The position numbers and the translations under genes are program-made. The notes under the pieces were generated by a model. That model was not told where the DNA came from. It searched no databases and saw only the letters and a list, made by a program, of their open reading frames with translations. Positions 53,759 to 62,746 of a stretch of DNA of 64,000 bases are shown piece after piece. Position 1 is the first letter of the stretch. Each line of letters opens with the position of its first letter. Source of the DNA: Nostoc sp. KVJ3 (lineage in GTDB: Bacteria; Cyanobacteriota; Cyanobacteriia; Cyanobacteriales; Nostocaceae); NCBI RefSeq assembly GCF_026127265.1, contig NZ_WWFG01000002.1:2046001-2110000 (forward strand). The letters run 5' to 3'.

Positions 53759-55921
53759 ATGAGAGAACATATCAGCCAGAAGAAACAAACTACAGGCTTC
53801 TCAATCCCATCCCTGAAACACCCGATCCTCGGATTTGGCTTGAAGTCATCGGCAATTTCACGCCAAGCAGTTCCTGAAATGCAACCACTCCACAAACCAG
53901 TTACTCACAATATCAGTCGCATACCACTGCGTTCCCAAGCAAAACTCTCAATTAGCGAGCCTGGAGATATCTACGAACAGGAAGCTGATAGCGTAGCACA
54001 GCAAGTAATGCAAAGAATGGCCCAACCTGTAAATAGCCAGTCTATCCAACGAGAAACATTGCCAGAGGAAGAGGAAGAATTGCAGATGAAATCTCTGGAC
54101 AGTAGCACACTGCAACGAGAAGCATTGCCAGAGGAAGAGGAAGAATTACAGATGAAATCTCTGGACAGTAGCACGCTGCAACGAGAAGCCTTGCCAGAGG
54201 AAGAGGAAGAATTACAAATGAAATCTCTGGACAGTAGCACGCTGCAACGAGAAGCATTGCCAGAGGAAGAGGAAGAATTGCAGATGAAATCTCTGGACAG
54301 TAGCACACTGCAACGAGAAGCATTGCCAGAGGAAGAGGAAGAATTACAGATGAAATCTCTGGACAGTAGCACACTGCAACGAGAAGCCTTGCCAGAGGAA
54401 GAGGAAGAATTGCAAATGAAACCGATGGTGCAGCGTCAGGCTGAGGCTGGAATGACTGCTGCGCCTGACCTGGAAGGCTCTATTAACAAAGCAAGGGGTG
54501 GTGGAGAGGCGATCGCAGACAACATCCGCAAACCAATGGAGGTGGCGTTTGGCGCTGATTTCAGTCGGGTGAAGGTTCACACAGATGGTCAATCTGACCA
54601 GTTGAATCAGTCAATTCAGGCGCGGGCTTTCACTACGGGACAGGATGTGTTCTTTCGCCAAGGGGAATATAATCCTGGGAGTCGGGGCGGTCAGGAGTTG
54701 TTAGCCCATGAGTTGACCCATGTGGTGCAGCAGAGTGGGGGGTCAAATGAGTTGACTCATCTGGTGCAGCAAAGACTGGATAGTTCAAAACCGACTAGGC
54801 AGACTGAAAGATTATCTATAAAGAAAACTTCCTCTCAGCCTATAGTGCAGTGTGGAAAATGGAAAAAAACGATGCCTCATAATCGAAATTATGAGAAAAG
54901 AGTCAATCAGTTAACAGCACCGTTGGTATTAACCCCAACACAGCAAAGTGACAAAGATGAAGCAATAAACCTTGCTAAGTTGCTTGATGATGATAATTCT
55001 ATGACCACTACTTCAACTAGATATGCTCCTTATAAAAAGAAAAGCGGAAAAATCCATGCTGATAACTTAATATTTGAAGTTGCACACGAATATTATACCT
55101 TATTAGAGAGCCTGAAAGTTGCAAAAGAAAAGACTAAATGGTTTGAGCGCCAAGATAAAGAAGGGCGTTCAATGAAGACTGTTATAATTCCTGGAAAAGT
55201 TAATTTGGCAGAAGGCTCGAATACTAGTAATACAGTGAATGGTTATTTTTATGGGGCTGAAAATTTAAGTAAGAGAAAGAATAGCAGCGGCTCGGCTTTA
55301 TATATTAAAGGGCATTTATTAAACGATCATTTAGGAGGTAGTGGTACATACTTTAATCTAGTCCCCTTAACTGCGGAGAAATTGAAAAAAAATAAAACTG
55401 GAAGTAATGACGCAAATGGTATTCACGAAAAACAAGTAGAGAGCAAAATCAAAGAACTTGTCGAAAAACCTTCACAAGTAGGGTCGATAAAATACAAGGT
55501 AGAATCACTCGTACCGAGTCTTCGTCCTGCAAGACTACAAACGCAGATTGTCAAAGATTTTGCCTTAGAATTTGAAACAGCAGCAAAAACAAATCCAACA
55601 GAGAATACTAATGAGATTAGAGATAGAGTTATAGCTAAAGATGTTCGGTTTCAAGGTGGAATTGCTCAACAACTAATTACATCTGTGGGCAAGGGAAACA
55701 ATATTCTACCTAGTACTTTGATTCCGATTTTGAAGAACAATGCCGAACTCTGGCAATTGGAGGATGAAAAAGTTCCTTATGGGATCAAATGTAGCGCATC
55801 TTATATTGACTTAAGCACAGGATTGAAGGAGATCCCCAAAGCAAAGGATGGCTTACCAATTGAAGATTATGAGATAGTCAACGTTCTTCCAAGCTTATAT
55901 ACTGCTCCTTACCAAGAATAA
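53759..55921 (+). CDS. DUF4157 (eCIS core domain) protein with repeats and a predicted nuclease end
   Basis: About 720 residues from the ATG at 53759, preceded by AGGA at good spacing (the frame is open to 53705). A polar N-terminus leads into nearly six 22-residue repeats with core LPEEEEELQMK (54050-54420). DUF4157 follows (about 230-330) with AFGADFSRVKVHTDG and the metallopeptidase-like motif HELTHVVQQ. DUF4157 proteins are common cargo or core parts of extracellular contractile injection systems. The C-terminus contains KGHLLNDHLGGSG and NLVPLT (about 517-540), like DNA/RNA non-specific endonucleases. It is thus a candidate injected or secreted toxin. No injection-system structural genes and no clear immunity gene adjoin. 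Confidence 0.82.
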   Translation: MREHISQKKQTTGFSIPSLKHPILGFGLKSSAISRQAVPEMQPLHKPVTHNISRIPLRSQAKLSISEPGDIYEQEADSVAQQVMQRMAQPVNSQSIQRETLPEEEEELQMKSLDSSTLQREALPEEEEELQMKSLDSSTLQREALPEEEEELQMKSLDSSTLQREALPEEEEELQMKSLDSSTLQREALPEEEEELQMKSLDSSTLQREALPEEEEELQMKPMVQRQAEAGMTAAPDLEGSINKARGGGEAIADNIRKPMEVAFGADFSRVKVHTDGQSDQLNQSIQARAFTTGQDVFFRQGEYNPGSRGGQELLAHELTHVVQQSGGSNELTHLVQQRLDSSKPTRQTERLSIKKTSSQPIVQCGKWKKTMPHNRNYEKRVNQLTAPLVLTPTQQSDKDEAINLAKLLDDDNSMTTTSTRYAPYKKKSGKIHADNLIFEVAHEYYTLLESLKVAKEKTKWFERQDKEGRSMKTVIIPGKVNLAEGSNTSNTVNGYFYGAENLSKRKNSSGSALYIKGHLLNDHLGGSGTYFNLVPLTAEKLKKNKTGSNDANGIHEKQVESKIKELVEKPSQVGSIKYKVESLVPSLRPARLQTQIVKDFALEFETAAKTNPTENTNEIRDRVIAKDVRFQGGIAQQLITSVGKGNNILPSTLIPILKNNAELWQLEDEKVPYGIKCSASYIDLSTGLKEIPKAKDGLPIEDYEIVNVLPSLYTAPYQE
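54050..54420 (+). repeat. 66-bp in-frame tandem repeat (about 5.6 copies)
   Basis: Units of 66 bp (22 codons) starting CGAGAAGCATTGCCAGAGG repeat nearly perfectly, differing mostly at synonymous positions. They encode an acidic LPEEEEELQMKSLDSSTLQ stalk in the DUF4157 protein. Long minus-strand frames here are artefacts of the repeat. Confidence 0.95.
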
Positions 55922-56208
55922 TCTTATGTTTCACATAGTGTAAACGCTTGACACCATAAAATAAATGTCCCGAAAATTTAGACTTTGGGTGAATTGCTTG
56001 ATAAGTGCGATCGCCCGAACCATTCAGACTATCATCCAATTGAAGGATATATTGAATGCGTAAATCCTAGCTATCAATCATCTTAAAAGTTTTATTGAGC
56101 TAAAGGAAGCGATCGCTAGCCGAAATTTCAGGGTAGTTGATAACCCACTAACTACCCCATGAAATTTGACAGCTTTTAAGAAACCTGGTGTATTAACTAA
56201 CAATTTAG
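55922..56208. other. short gene-free stretch
   Basis: About 290 bp between convergent genes, with two GCGATCGC-type octamers and no recognisable terminator or RNA. Confidence 0.4.
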
Positions 56209-56850
56209 CTACACGATATACACCGTAAAATTAACTAGATTATCCTGACCAAATCGCAATGAATCGCCATTAAGCAAGCGATATTGCATACCAGGAGTTA
56301 GAGGATTATTGTTTAAATAAATACCATTTGTACTCATATCAACAATCATGTATGCATTTTGCGACCAGTCCCAATCGACTCGCGCATGACGACGAGAGAC
56401 TATTCCCTCGCTGGGGATACCCGTCAAGTCAATTTCTGGCGGCGCTATTCCTGGACTCTGACTGCGGCGACCAATATAACCTCCCTCGCCAACGAGGTGA
56501 AATTCTCTACCGGTGGTATGAATCAGCTTTAAAGCTGGCGCTCTTTGAGGCGGTGGGGTATAAACTGGGGGTGTTGGTTGATAAGCAACCCGTGGCTGAT
56601 AAACTGTTGAATAATCAACGGGGGCTTGTTGGGGAGTTTGGTAGTTAGGTTGCTCTGGCGGTCGCTGATACTGAACAGGTGGTGGTTGACTAGGTTGTTG
56701 TTGACTGGGCTGTGATTGAGTAGGTGGTTGTGGTGTAGGTGCAACTACATTACCTACAGGAGTGGAACACCAGGGACAAACCTTAGCATTGTTAGGCAGG
56801 GCGCGGTTAAAATATTCGCAACTGGGATTAGGGCACCGATTTGCAGGCAT
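56209..56850 (-). CDS. FHA domain protein with N-terminal zinc ribbon
   Basis: The 213-residue protein begins with a zinc ribbon (CPNPSCEYF and VCPWCSTP, about 5-30). A long Pro/Gln-rich linker follows (about 35-105), then a C-terminal FHA domain (GYIGRRSQS, VSRRHARVDW, NGIYLNNNPLTPG). FHA domains read phosphothreonine on partner proteins. Its start overlaps the end of the kinase-like/PBP fusion gene upstream by 23 bp, which suggests translation from one message and a shared phospho-signalling function. The target is unknown. Confidence 0.88.
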   Translation of the reverse strand: MPANRCPNPSCEYFNRALPNNAKVCPWCSTPVGNVVAPTPQPPTQSQPSQQQPSQPPPVQYQRPPEQPNYQTPQQAPVDYSTVYQPRVAYQPTPPVYTPPPQRAPALKLIHTTGREFHLVGEGGYIGRRSQSPGIAPPEIDLTGIPSEGIVSRRHARVDWDWSQNAYMIVDMSTNGIYLNNNPLTPGMQYRLLNGDSLRFGQDNLVNFTVYIV

Positions 56851-58966
56851 AGGAATTTATATCATCAGGCATAGGTTGTAAAGCTACAAGACCTACTTTA
56901 TTAAGTAAACACTGACCCTGACGAGTGGTTAGCATCTGGGCAAATGTAGAACCACCGGGCAGGCGGCTGCTGTCTTTAGGGTACACTACAAAAATAGGGT
57001 ATCCCAAGGGGTAGCTTTGGAATGTTGTGACATCAACATAATAATCATCATGTTGACACAAGTCATCTGAGGGATTTATTGAGCGACGATCGCGCCGTTG
57101 AAACAGAGGTTGAATCGCTGATTTTTTGCCATCGGCGATCGCTAGCGGATAACCAGTACACTGACTCGAAGTTTTACTGATAATCCCAAAACTGATAATA
57201 CCAGTGGTTCGCCCCTCTAAAGTCTCGCTGCGGATCTGATTTTGGGTTTTTGTTGTATCCAGTTTAGTAACATTGGCTGCAAATAAAGCTTCGTCTTGAG
57301 GGGCATTTTTGAGAACTATTTCTTGAAATTTACTGATTGCTTCCGGTTCAGTTGGGGCAAAAGGTTTTACCGCTAGATTTGGAAGTTTGGGATTAATTTG
57401 CTGCCAATTGGTAATTTTACCTGTGTAAATTTGACGCAATTGCTCAAGACTTATTTGCCCCCCAAGAGCATTAGCAAGATTTGAATCTCTTTTGTTAAAT
57501 GCTACAAAAACAAGTAACCCATCATAAGCAATTGGTTTTTTAGCAAGTTTATCTGTAATCTGGTCTACCAAGCTAGTAATTGCAAAATCTTTTTTGTTTG
57601 TTTGGACTTCTTCTATACTTTTAATTGGATTATTTACATTAGATGACAAAACAGATTCATAGTTATATGTTGCTGTTGCATCTAACTTTGGTCTGGTCAA
57701 TAAATCTCCTAAACGACTGTTGTCTACCGATTGGGTTAAAACATAGCTCCATGTACTGTCTTTTTCTCCGGTGTAAGTAAATTGTCCCGTAGGAACGTTG
57801 GGAACTTCAGAGAAATTCCGCACAAGTCCGCACCATTCTCCACATTTATTAGGTTCATCTATTTTCTTACCCAAAAGAAAATACCAAATTCCCCCGCCAA
57901 GTAGTAAGAAAGTCAGGATTCCTAGTAGTAGAATTAAGGGCATTGGTAAACGCTTTTCTATTACTTGAGAGCCTGATGACGATCGCACTGAACTACTGCT
58001 ACGATCTTCTTTGGGAAGTTGCAGGAGTGCTTGACGAGCCGTTTCAGCATTCTCGAAAGGAGTTTCTAGCCCAATTAGGCGATAAATAAACTGCTTTAAA
58101 TGACTATCGTTATCTGGCCATTGTTGATTATCTCTAGGGTCAAGAGGCTGGTTGGATGAAAAATTAGTTGTTCGTCCTACCCATAAATAAAAGGCTAGCA
58201 ATCCTAATGATTCTAAATCTTGCTCAGGTCTGGCGGGCGCGGGTTGAGGAGTAATCGGTGGAATAAATAAGTTTTCCCAGATGGCTAAATCACCAAAATA
58301 TATAGAGAACTTTTGATTATTTTCTAATTTAATTAAAGTACTATCTAAACTAATGTTGCCGTGAGTTATACCTAGTTGTGTTTGATTTGAGGGAAAACGC
58401 AGCTTTTGGGTGTGGAGAAACTGGAGAGTTTGTAAACCTTGATTTAGTACCTCACGGACATCGGCAGATGTCATTGCCCCCTTCTCTATGAGATATTTGC
58501 CTAAAGTTTGGGATGACTCTATGCCTTGAATGATAAGATAGCAGCGTTCTCCTTTTTGATCTGCGATCGCTTCTTTCGTTTCCACAAGACGGAAGTTTTG
58601 AATTCGACTATCGGCTAAACTTACCCCACCCACCCGCTTGAAAGTCTCTTTGCGCTTTTGAGTCTCGCTTTCATTAAAAGAACGATTGGGTAGGAGGTAT
58701 TCTTTGATGATGACAGGTTGTTTGTCTTTAAGTTGAATACCTGAGTATAAGCGCCCTAAACCCCGCACACCGATAAAACTAACTATTTGATAAGTTCCCT
58801 GATTCCCTTTAATCTCAGCTTCCTGCGGTAAAGTTGCTGGAAAACCGCATTCCAAGCAAAACTTAGCCCCTTTAATTTGCTGCGCCGTTTGGAAGGGGCG
58901 ATCGCAACTTAAGGGAGAATTGTATGAACAGGGGTATTCTGGATAAAAAGATTCAAATGAAGGCAT
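56828..58966 (-). CDS. kinase-like domain fused to membrane helix and phosphate-binding-type domain
   Basis: The N-terminus has a four-cysteine segment (PCSYNSPLSC and FCLECGFP) typical of cyanobacterial 4-Cys protein kinases. The kinase-like domain (about 50-310) follows: VIIKEYLLP retains the lysine, but the catalytic loop reads HGNISLDSTLI instead of HRDLKP, so it may be a pseudokinase. A membrane helix lies near 340-365 (LILLLGILTFLLLGGG). The C-terminal half (about 390-712) resembles PstS-like substrate-binding proteins (LVFVAFNKRDSN, IYTGKITNWQQINP, IISFGIISK), expected outside the membrane. The combination suggests sensing of an external ligand coupled to the FHA partner. Confidence 0.8.
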   Translation of the reverse strand: MPSFESFYPEYPCSYNSPLSCDRPFQTAQQIKGAKFCLECGFPATLPQEAEIKGNQGTYQIVSFIGVRGLGRLYSGIQLKDKQPVIIKEYLLPNRSFNESETQKRKETFKRVGGVSLADSRIQNFRLVETKEAIADQKGERCYLIIQGIESSQTLGKYLIEKGAMTSADVREVLNQGLQTLQFLHTQKLRFPSNQTQLGITHGNISLDSTLIKLENNQKFSIYFGDLAIWENLFIPPITPQPAPARPEQDLESLGLLAFYLWVGRTTNFSSNQPLDPRDNQQWPDNDSHLKQFIYRLIGLETPFENAETARQALLQLPKEDRSSSSVRSSSGSQVIEKRLPMPLILLLGILTFLLLGGGIWYFLLGKKIDEPNKCGEWCGLVRNFSEVPNVPTGQFTYTGEKDSTWSYVLTQSVDNSRLGDLLTRPKLDATATYNYESVLSSNVNNPIKSIEEVQTNKKDFAITSLVDQITDKLAKKPIAYDGLLVFVAFNKRDSNLANALGGQISLEQLRQIYTGKITNWQQINPKLPNLAVKPFAPTEPEAISKFQEIVLKNAPQDEALFAANVTKLDTTKTQNQIRSETLEGRTTGIISFGIISKTSSQCTGYPLAIADGKKSAIQPLFQRRDRRSINPSDDLCQHDDYYVDVTTFQSYPLGYPIFVVYPKDSSRLPGGSTFAQMLTTRQGQCLLNKVGLVALQPMPDDINSYACKSVP

Positions 58967-59000
58967 ATAACCAATTCAAAATTCAAAATTCAAAATGCTA

Positions 59001-59681
59001 TCAAGCGTGAACTAATCCTAACTTGAGAGCAGCCACAATAGCTTGAGTCCGGCTAGTAACCTTCAATTTTTCAAAAATACTTGTGAGATGCGCCTTAACA
59101 GTAGCAACTGTTACATATAAATGTTTAGCGATTTCTTCATTAGAAGCACCTTGAGCTAACCAGTATAAAACTTCTTGCTCTCTTTCGGTTAAATGCACTT
59201 CATGACATGCTTTTAAACAAGAATCTGAGTAAGCCTGAAAAAACCGGAAAAATCGACTAGCAACTTCTGAAGGTAGATAAATTTCCGATCTTATAACAGT
59301 GTCAATCGCCTCACACAATTGGGTTGCTAAACGATTTTTAAACACATAACCTGCGGCTCCCGCTTGCATTGCTCTAAAAATCCAGTCGTCTTCTTGATGA
59401 GCCGACAATACTAAAACCTTTCCAGTGTAAGCAGTTTCTTTAAGACGTGCTAAAACTGTAATCCCATCGCATCCCTTCAATTGCATATCCAGCAAAATTA
59501 AATCTGGACACTTCTGGGTTGTAAACTTTAAAACCTGCTCCACAGAATCTGCATCACCCATAACTTCTACAGGTAACGCAGAATTAATACTATAGAAATT
59601 TAGGAGAGTCCGTAACCCTTGCCGGAACCTTTCTTCATCATCTACCAATAAAACCGAAAGCTTCTGATTATCATTAGTCAT
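59001..59681 (-). CDS. response regulator, NarL/LuxR family
   Basis: A receiver domain (about 8-130; acidic VDDEE, phospho-acceptor Asp65 in LILLDMQLKG, Lys in YVFKNRLA) is joined to a LuxR-type helix-turn-helix (about 160-222; LTEREQEVLYWLAQGASNEE). It probably binds DNA as a dimer when phosphorylated. The histidine kinase gene starts 21 bp upstream on the same strand, so the pair forms a two-component system. The regulated genes are unknown; the neighbouring kinase-like/PBP gene is a candidate because it follows 34 bp downstream. Confidence 0.92.
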   Translation of the reverse strand: MTNDNQKLSVLLVDDEERFRQGLRTLLNFYSINSALPVEVMGDADSVEQVLKFTTQKCPDLILLDMQLKGCDGITVLARLKETAYTGKVLVLSAHQEDDWIFRAMQAGAAGYVFKNRLATQLCEAIDTVIRSEIYLPSEVASRFFRFFQAYSDSCLKACHEVHLTEREQEVLYWLAQGASNEEIAKHLYVTVATVKAHLTSIFEKLKVTSRTQAIVAALKLGLVHA

Positions 59682-59702
59682 ATTTTTATTACAAATTACG
59701 AA

Positions 59703-60824
59703 TTAATTGCCGCTCCTTGGTCGAGGTAATATTACAGAAAACTGCGCTCCATTTTCTGATAAAACTTGCGCCCAAATACTGCCTTGATGATCCAAAATAA
59801 TTTTCTTAGCAATCGTTAAACCCAGTCCTGTGCCTCCTTTACGCCGGGAATAAAATGGGGTAAATACTTTTTGTAAATCCTCTTGAGATAATCCTGGCCC
59901 TTGATCTGAGATTTTAATTAAAACTTCATCTTGAAAAATTTGCCAACTACAGGTAATAGTTCCTGAATTCGGACTGAAATAGACAGCATTACTGAGGATA
60001 TTGTCGAATACCTGTTTCATTTGTAATCGGTCTATCTTCAGTATTGTTGATGTATCGGGAATCGATATTTTAAGTTTTTTCTGATTAATCAGAGGTTGTA
60101 AATTCGTGATACTTTCAACTATCAAACTTCTTAAATCTTGAAGTGTTACCCTTAATTTTGCACTTTGTCCACAATCAATAAGCTCATTTAAATTAATATC
60201 TAAATCTTGTATGCTTTCACTGATAATTTTTGCTTGCTCTTGCCAAGGACTATTGTCTAACCCTAAGCATAAGTTATGTGCATACAATCCTATAAGCCCT
60301 AGAGAGTGACGCAATTGATGACCGATTCGATGCAGAATATCTTCTAGAAGTTGAATTTCAGTTTTTTGTCTTCGATAGTCTAAGTAAATATATACATACT
60401 TACTCAAGACCATAGCAGAGCGTTTTACATATAACTGCAAACTCTCTGACAGAGGTTTATGAGTGATAATTTGAATGTATTCAGGTTTTTGATTTCTATA
60501 TCCTATGGGGCAAATATAAGAAATGGATGAAAAACCCTGAAGTTTAAATTCATGTAAAGTAAAAACAGGCGGAAAATCTGTCAGCCATGCTTCTGAGCGC
60601 AAATAAGCTAAAGTTTTTTGGGTAAAAGGAGCTTGGTCTTGACCATAATTTATAACTTCCTGATGATTTTTCAGTAAGCAATCATGATAGACAATCCGAG
60701 CGCAAAAAATTGGATATTGACTAGTTAACTGCTCAGACTCTAGCTGACAATAGCTCTGAATATCTGAGGAATTCAAATAATTCGAGCCATTCTCTAGTTT
60801 TTGTACAGAAAAGCCTAGTGTCAT
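59703..60824 (-). CDS. sensor histidine kinase
   Basis: The ATG at 60824 (MTLGFSVQKLENG) gives 373 residues; the frame extends 7 codons more to a TTG. The N-terminal half (about 1-165) has no membrane helix and may be a GAF-like sensory domain. The H-box lies at ILHRIGHQLRHSLGL (about 175). The ATPase follows: QVFDNILSNAVYFSP (N box), KISDQGPGLS (G1) and GGTGLGLTIAKKI (G2). It is therefore a soluble or peripheral kinase. It pairs with the response regulator 21 bp downstream. The signal is unknown. Confidence 0.9.
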   Translation of the reverse strand: MTLGFSVQKLENGSNYLNSSDIQSYCQLESEQLTSQYPIFCARIVYHDCLLKNHQEVINYGQDQAPFTQKTLAYLRSEAWLTDFPPVFTLHEFKLQGFSSISYICPIGYRNQKPEYIQIITHKPLSESLQLYVKRSAMVLSKYVYIYLDYRRQKTEIQLLEDILHRIGHQLRHSLGLIGLYAHNLCLGLDNSPWQEQAKIISESIQDLDINLNELIDCGQSAKLRVTLQDLRSLIVESITNLQPLINQKKLKISIPDTSTILKIDRLQMKQVFDNILSNAVYFSPNSGTITCSWQIFQDEVLIKISDQGPGLSQEDLQKVFTPFYSRRKGGTGLGLTIAKKIILDHQGSIWAQVLSENGAQFSVILPRPRSGN

Positions 60825-60845
60825 AGCTTCACTCGCTTTTTGCAA

Positions 60846-61261
60846 CTAAATATTTTACTCTTCTGCTGATTAGTATAAAATTATGCAGTCTCAGAAATGC
60901 TTATTTTTTTGTTAAGTTATCTTGTTGAATAATTTATACAAAGAATTATTAAGTTATCGCTATTTGTCACACACTTTGTAACTCATTTAGTAATACGCAT
61001 ACTGATTTTAAAGCTTGCTATGTAGTTCCAGTGTACTTAAGCTTGTGAGTAATTAATAGGAACAGGATCAAATAAGAAGTAAGGTGTCTAGTACAGTGCG
61101 GCGGAAATAAACCACCCATTCCAAATCAATGAAACCCTCATGCTGTATTCGTTTTTAATTTTTAATTTTTAATTTTTAATTCCGCCCTGCGGTACTAGTT
61201 GTTCGCGAATGATTTAGGATTGCTGTATATGTAAGCGAACAAGTCTATATTTAGTTTTAAA
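60846..61261. other. gene-free region with a MITE-like element
   Basis: About 415 bp between divergent genes. The element at 61088-61198 is the only structure recognised; it includes a TTTTTAAT tandem run (61152-61182). The rest is AT-rich, without clear promoters. Confidence 0.4.
61088..61198. mobile_element. MITE-like element with CTAGTAC ends
   Basis: The left end CTAGTACAGTGCGGCGGAAA and the complemented right end CTAGTACCGCAGGGCGGAAT match at most positions of 23 bp. The interior has a TTTTTAAT tandem run. Length 111 bp, no coding capacity. CTAGTAC-ended elements are a recurrent type in Nostoc intergenic DNA, as far as I recall. Confidence 0.5.
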
Positions 61262-61702
61262 ATGTCTGCTAAAAATACAAAAAATCGAAATTTGATTGCA
61301 TCTCGCGACTGGCCAATCGAGCAATTACCTGGACTGAGCCATGAGGAACAATTACAACTGCAAAATTGTGGAATTAGTACCACAGTAGCGCTAGTGAAAC
61401 AAAGCAAGACCCTAGAGGCACGGCTGGCGTTAGCAAATAAATTACAAATTCATCTTCAGTATGTAAATAAATGGATGGCTTTAGCTGACTTGGCGCGTAT
61501 TCCCAGCGTAGGCGTGCAATATTGTGGTTTATTACTACATGCAGGTATTGGTTCTGTAACACAGTTGGCACAGACTCCCACTCACAAATTGCACCAACAA
61601 ATTATGCGCTTGCAAGTAGCAACAATGCAGCGACGAGATTTGTGTCCAGCGATTGAGTTAGTACAACAGTGGAGTCAGCAAGCGCAAGCAATCATCAGTT
61701 AG
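61262..61702 (+). CDS. DUF4332 family protein
   Basis: A 146-residue soluble protein with two helix-hairpin-helix-like repeats: LPGLSHEEQLQLQNCGI and LARIPSVGVQYCGLLLHAGIGSVTQLA. This pattern is characteristic of DUF4332, found widely in cyanobacteria and related to nucleic-acid-binding HhH domains. It could bind DNA or RNA without sequence preference, but no function is established. It starts at ATG 61262 and is convergent with the TetR gene. Confidence 0.85.
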   Translation: MSAKNTKNRNLIASRDWPIEQLPGLSHEEQLQLQNCGISTTVALVKQSKTLEARLALANKLQIHLQYVNKWMALADLARIPSVGVQYCGLLLHAGIGSVTQLAQTPTHKLHQQIMRLQVATMQRRDLCPAIELVQQWSQQAQAIIS

Positions 61703-61750
61703 GAGTTAAAAGTTAGGAGTTAAAATTCATAACTCCTAACTCCTCACTCC

Positions 61751-62365
61751 TCACTCTTTAACCAAGACACCATTAAGAAAGATATCAGCGAGTCCTTCAG
61801 CCATTTCTTGCATTTGTTGGGGGGAAGCGTCAGGTTCGATTAGGGTGTTGTTAGAAAAACCTGCGATCGCAAACATTCCCAAGAAAACTTTAGCAACTAG
61901 CTTTGCGTCCGTTTGGCGATAAATGCCTTTATCCATCGCTGTTTGAAAGAATGCTTCACCGACATCGGTCATTTTGGTAATGACTTCTAATTGGATGCGA
62001 TCGCGTAAATCGGGGTGAAACTGCACTTCCATAAAACAAACGCGCATTAAATCAGCATTTTTTTGAAAGTTCCACATCCGGCGACGCATCACTTGAGCCA
62101 CCGCTTTATAGCTGCCCATTTCACTTAATTCTGTTAGCAAATCGGTTAAAATTTCTACCCAGCCATTCGTCGCTACTTCTACCAAAATTGCTTTTTTATT
62201 GGGAAAATGACGAAATAACGTGCCTTCAGCTACACCTGCCGTCTGAGCTAAATCACGGGTGGTAGTACCGTCAAATCCCTGAGAGGCAAACAACCGTTGT
62301 GCTGCCTGTAAAATCCGGGTGCGCGTCTGAGCCTCTGAGGGTGGGGAAGAATTAAAAACTCGCAT
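61751..62365 (-). CDS. TetR/AcrR family transcriptional regulator
   Basis: The N-terminal DNA-binding domain is clear: RILQAAQRLFASQGFDGTTTRDLAQTAGVAEGTLFRHFPNKKA contains the helix-turn-helix (about 14-56). The C-terminal ligand domain (about 70-204) has the usual helical composition. At 204 residues it is normal. It is divergent from the M16 peptidase gene with about 380 bp between, so it might regulate that gene or itself; the ligand is unknown. Confidence 0.92.
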   Translation of the reverse strand: MRVFNSSPPSEAQTRTRILQAAQRLFASQGFDGTTTRDLAQTAGVAEGTLFRHFPNKKAILVEVATNGWVEILTDLLTELSEMGSYKAVAQVMRRRMWNFQKNADLMRVCFMEVQFHPDLRDRIQLEVITKMTDVGEAFFQTAMDKGIYRQTDAKLVAKVFLGMFAIAGFSNNTLIEPDASPQQMQEMAEGLADIFLNGVLVKE

Positions 62366-62746
62366 AAAAGTTATGGTGATATTTGCGGAACACGATTTGT
62401 AGCATTATTGTCTAACGTCAAGTCAAAAAGCTCAACAAGCTTAATACAACATTAACGTCGTTTTGCTAAGTATCCTGTTTCTCAGGTAGTGTAACTTTAT
62501 CCTAATTTTTTGCTTATGAACCAGATCAGTCGGTCAATTTTGGATTTTAGATTGGGGATTTTGCAGGACTTACGCACTCAAAGCCTAAAACTTAGATCCC
62601 CCCTAACCCACGCCAGTCGCTCCACTTGGGGAGACCCCAAGACCGCGCAGGCTCCCCTTAAAAAGGGGGGGATCTCAAAAGCCCACTTTTTAAGGGGGTT
62701 GGGGGATTTCTTATGTTTAACTTCTGTATCTGTCATATCACGGCGG
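62366..62746. other. intergenic region with C/G-rich repeat
   Basis: Contains GGACTTACGCACTC (a lone end of the AGGACTTACG MITE family, 62565) and the large CCCCCTAACCC/AAAAAGGGGGG repeat (62594-62707) directly before the M16 gene. The TetR promoter and any operator should lie near 62370-62520, where I see no convincing palindrome. Confidence 0.45.
62594..62707. repeat. dispersed CCCCC/GGGGG repeat
   Basis: Same family as 1-110 and the interior of 41962-42109: AGATCCCCCCTAACCC facing AAAAAGGGGGGGATCT, followed by TTTTTAAGGGGGTTGGGGGA. It leaves little space for a promoter of the M16 gene. Confidence 0.7.

Noticed and set aside
53971..54374. Long minus-strand frames (Ser-rich or Leu/Pro-rich) opposite the DUF4157 gene
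   Set aside because: Antisense images of the 66-bp repeat; the plus-strand protein is clearly the real one.
54050..54420. Possible CRISPR array
   Set aside because: Units are contiguous 66-bp coding repeats without spacers. The 21-bp array at 23800 likewise has no spacers.
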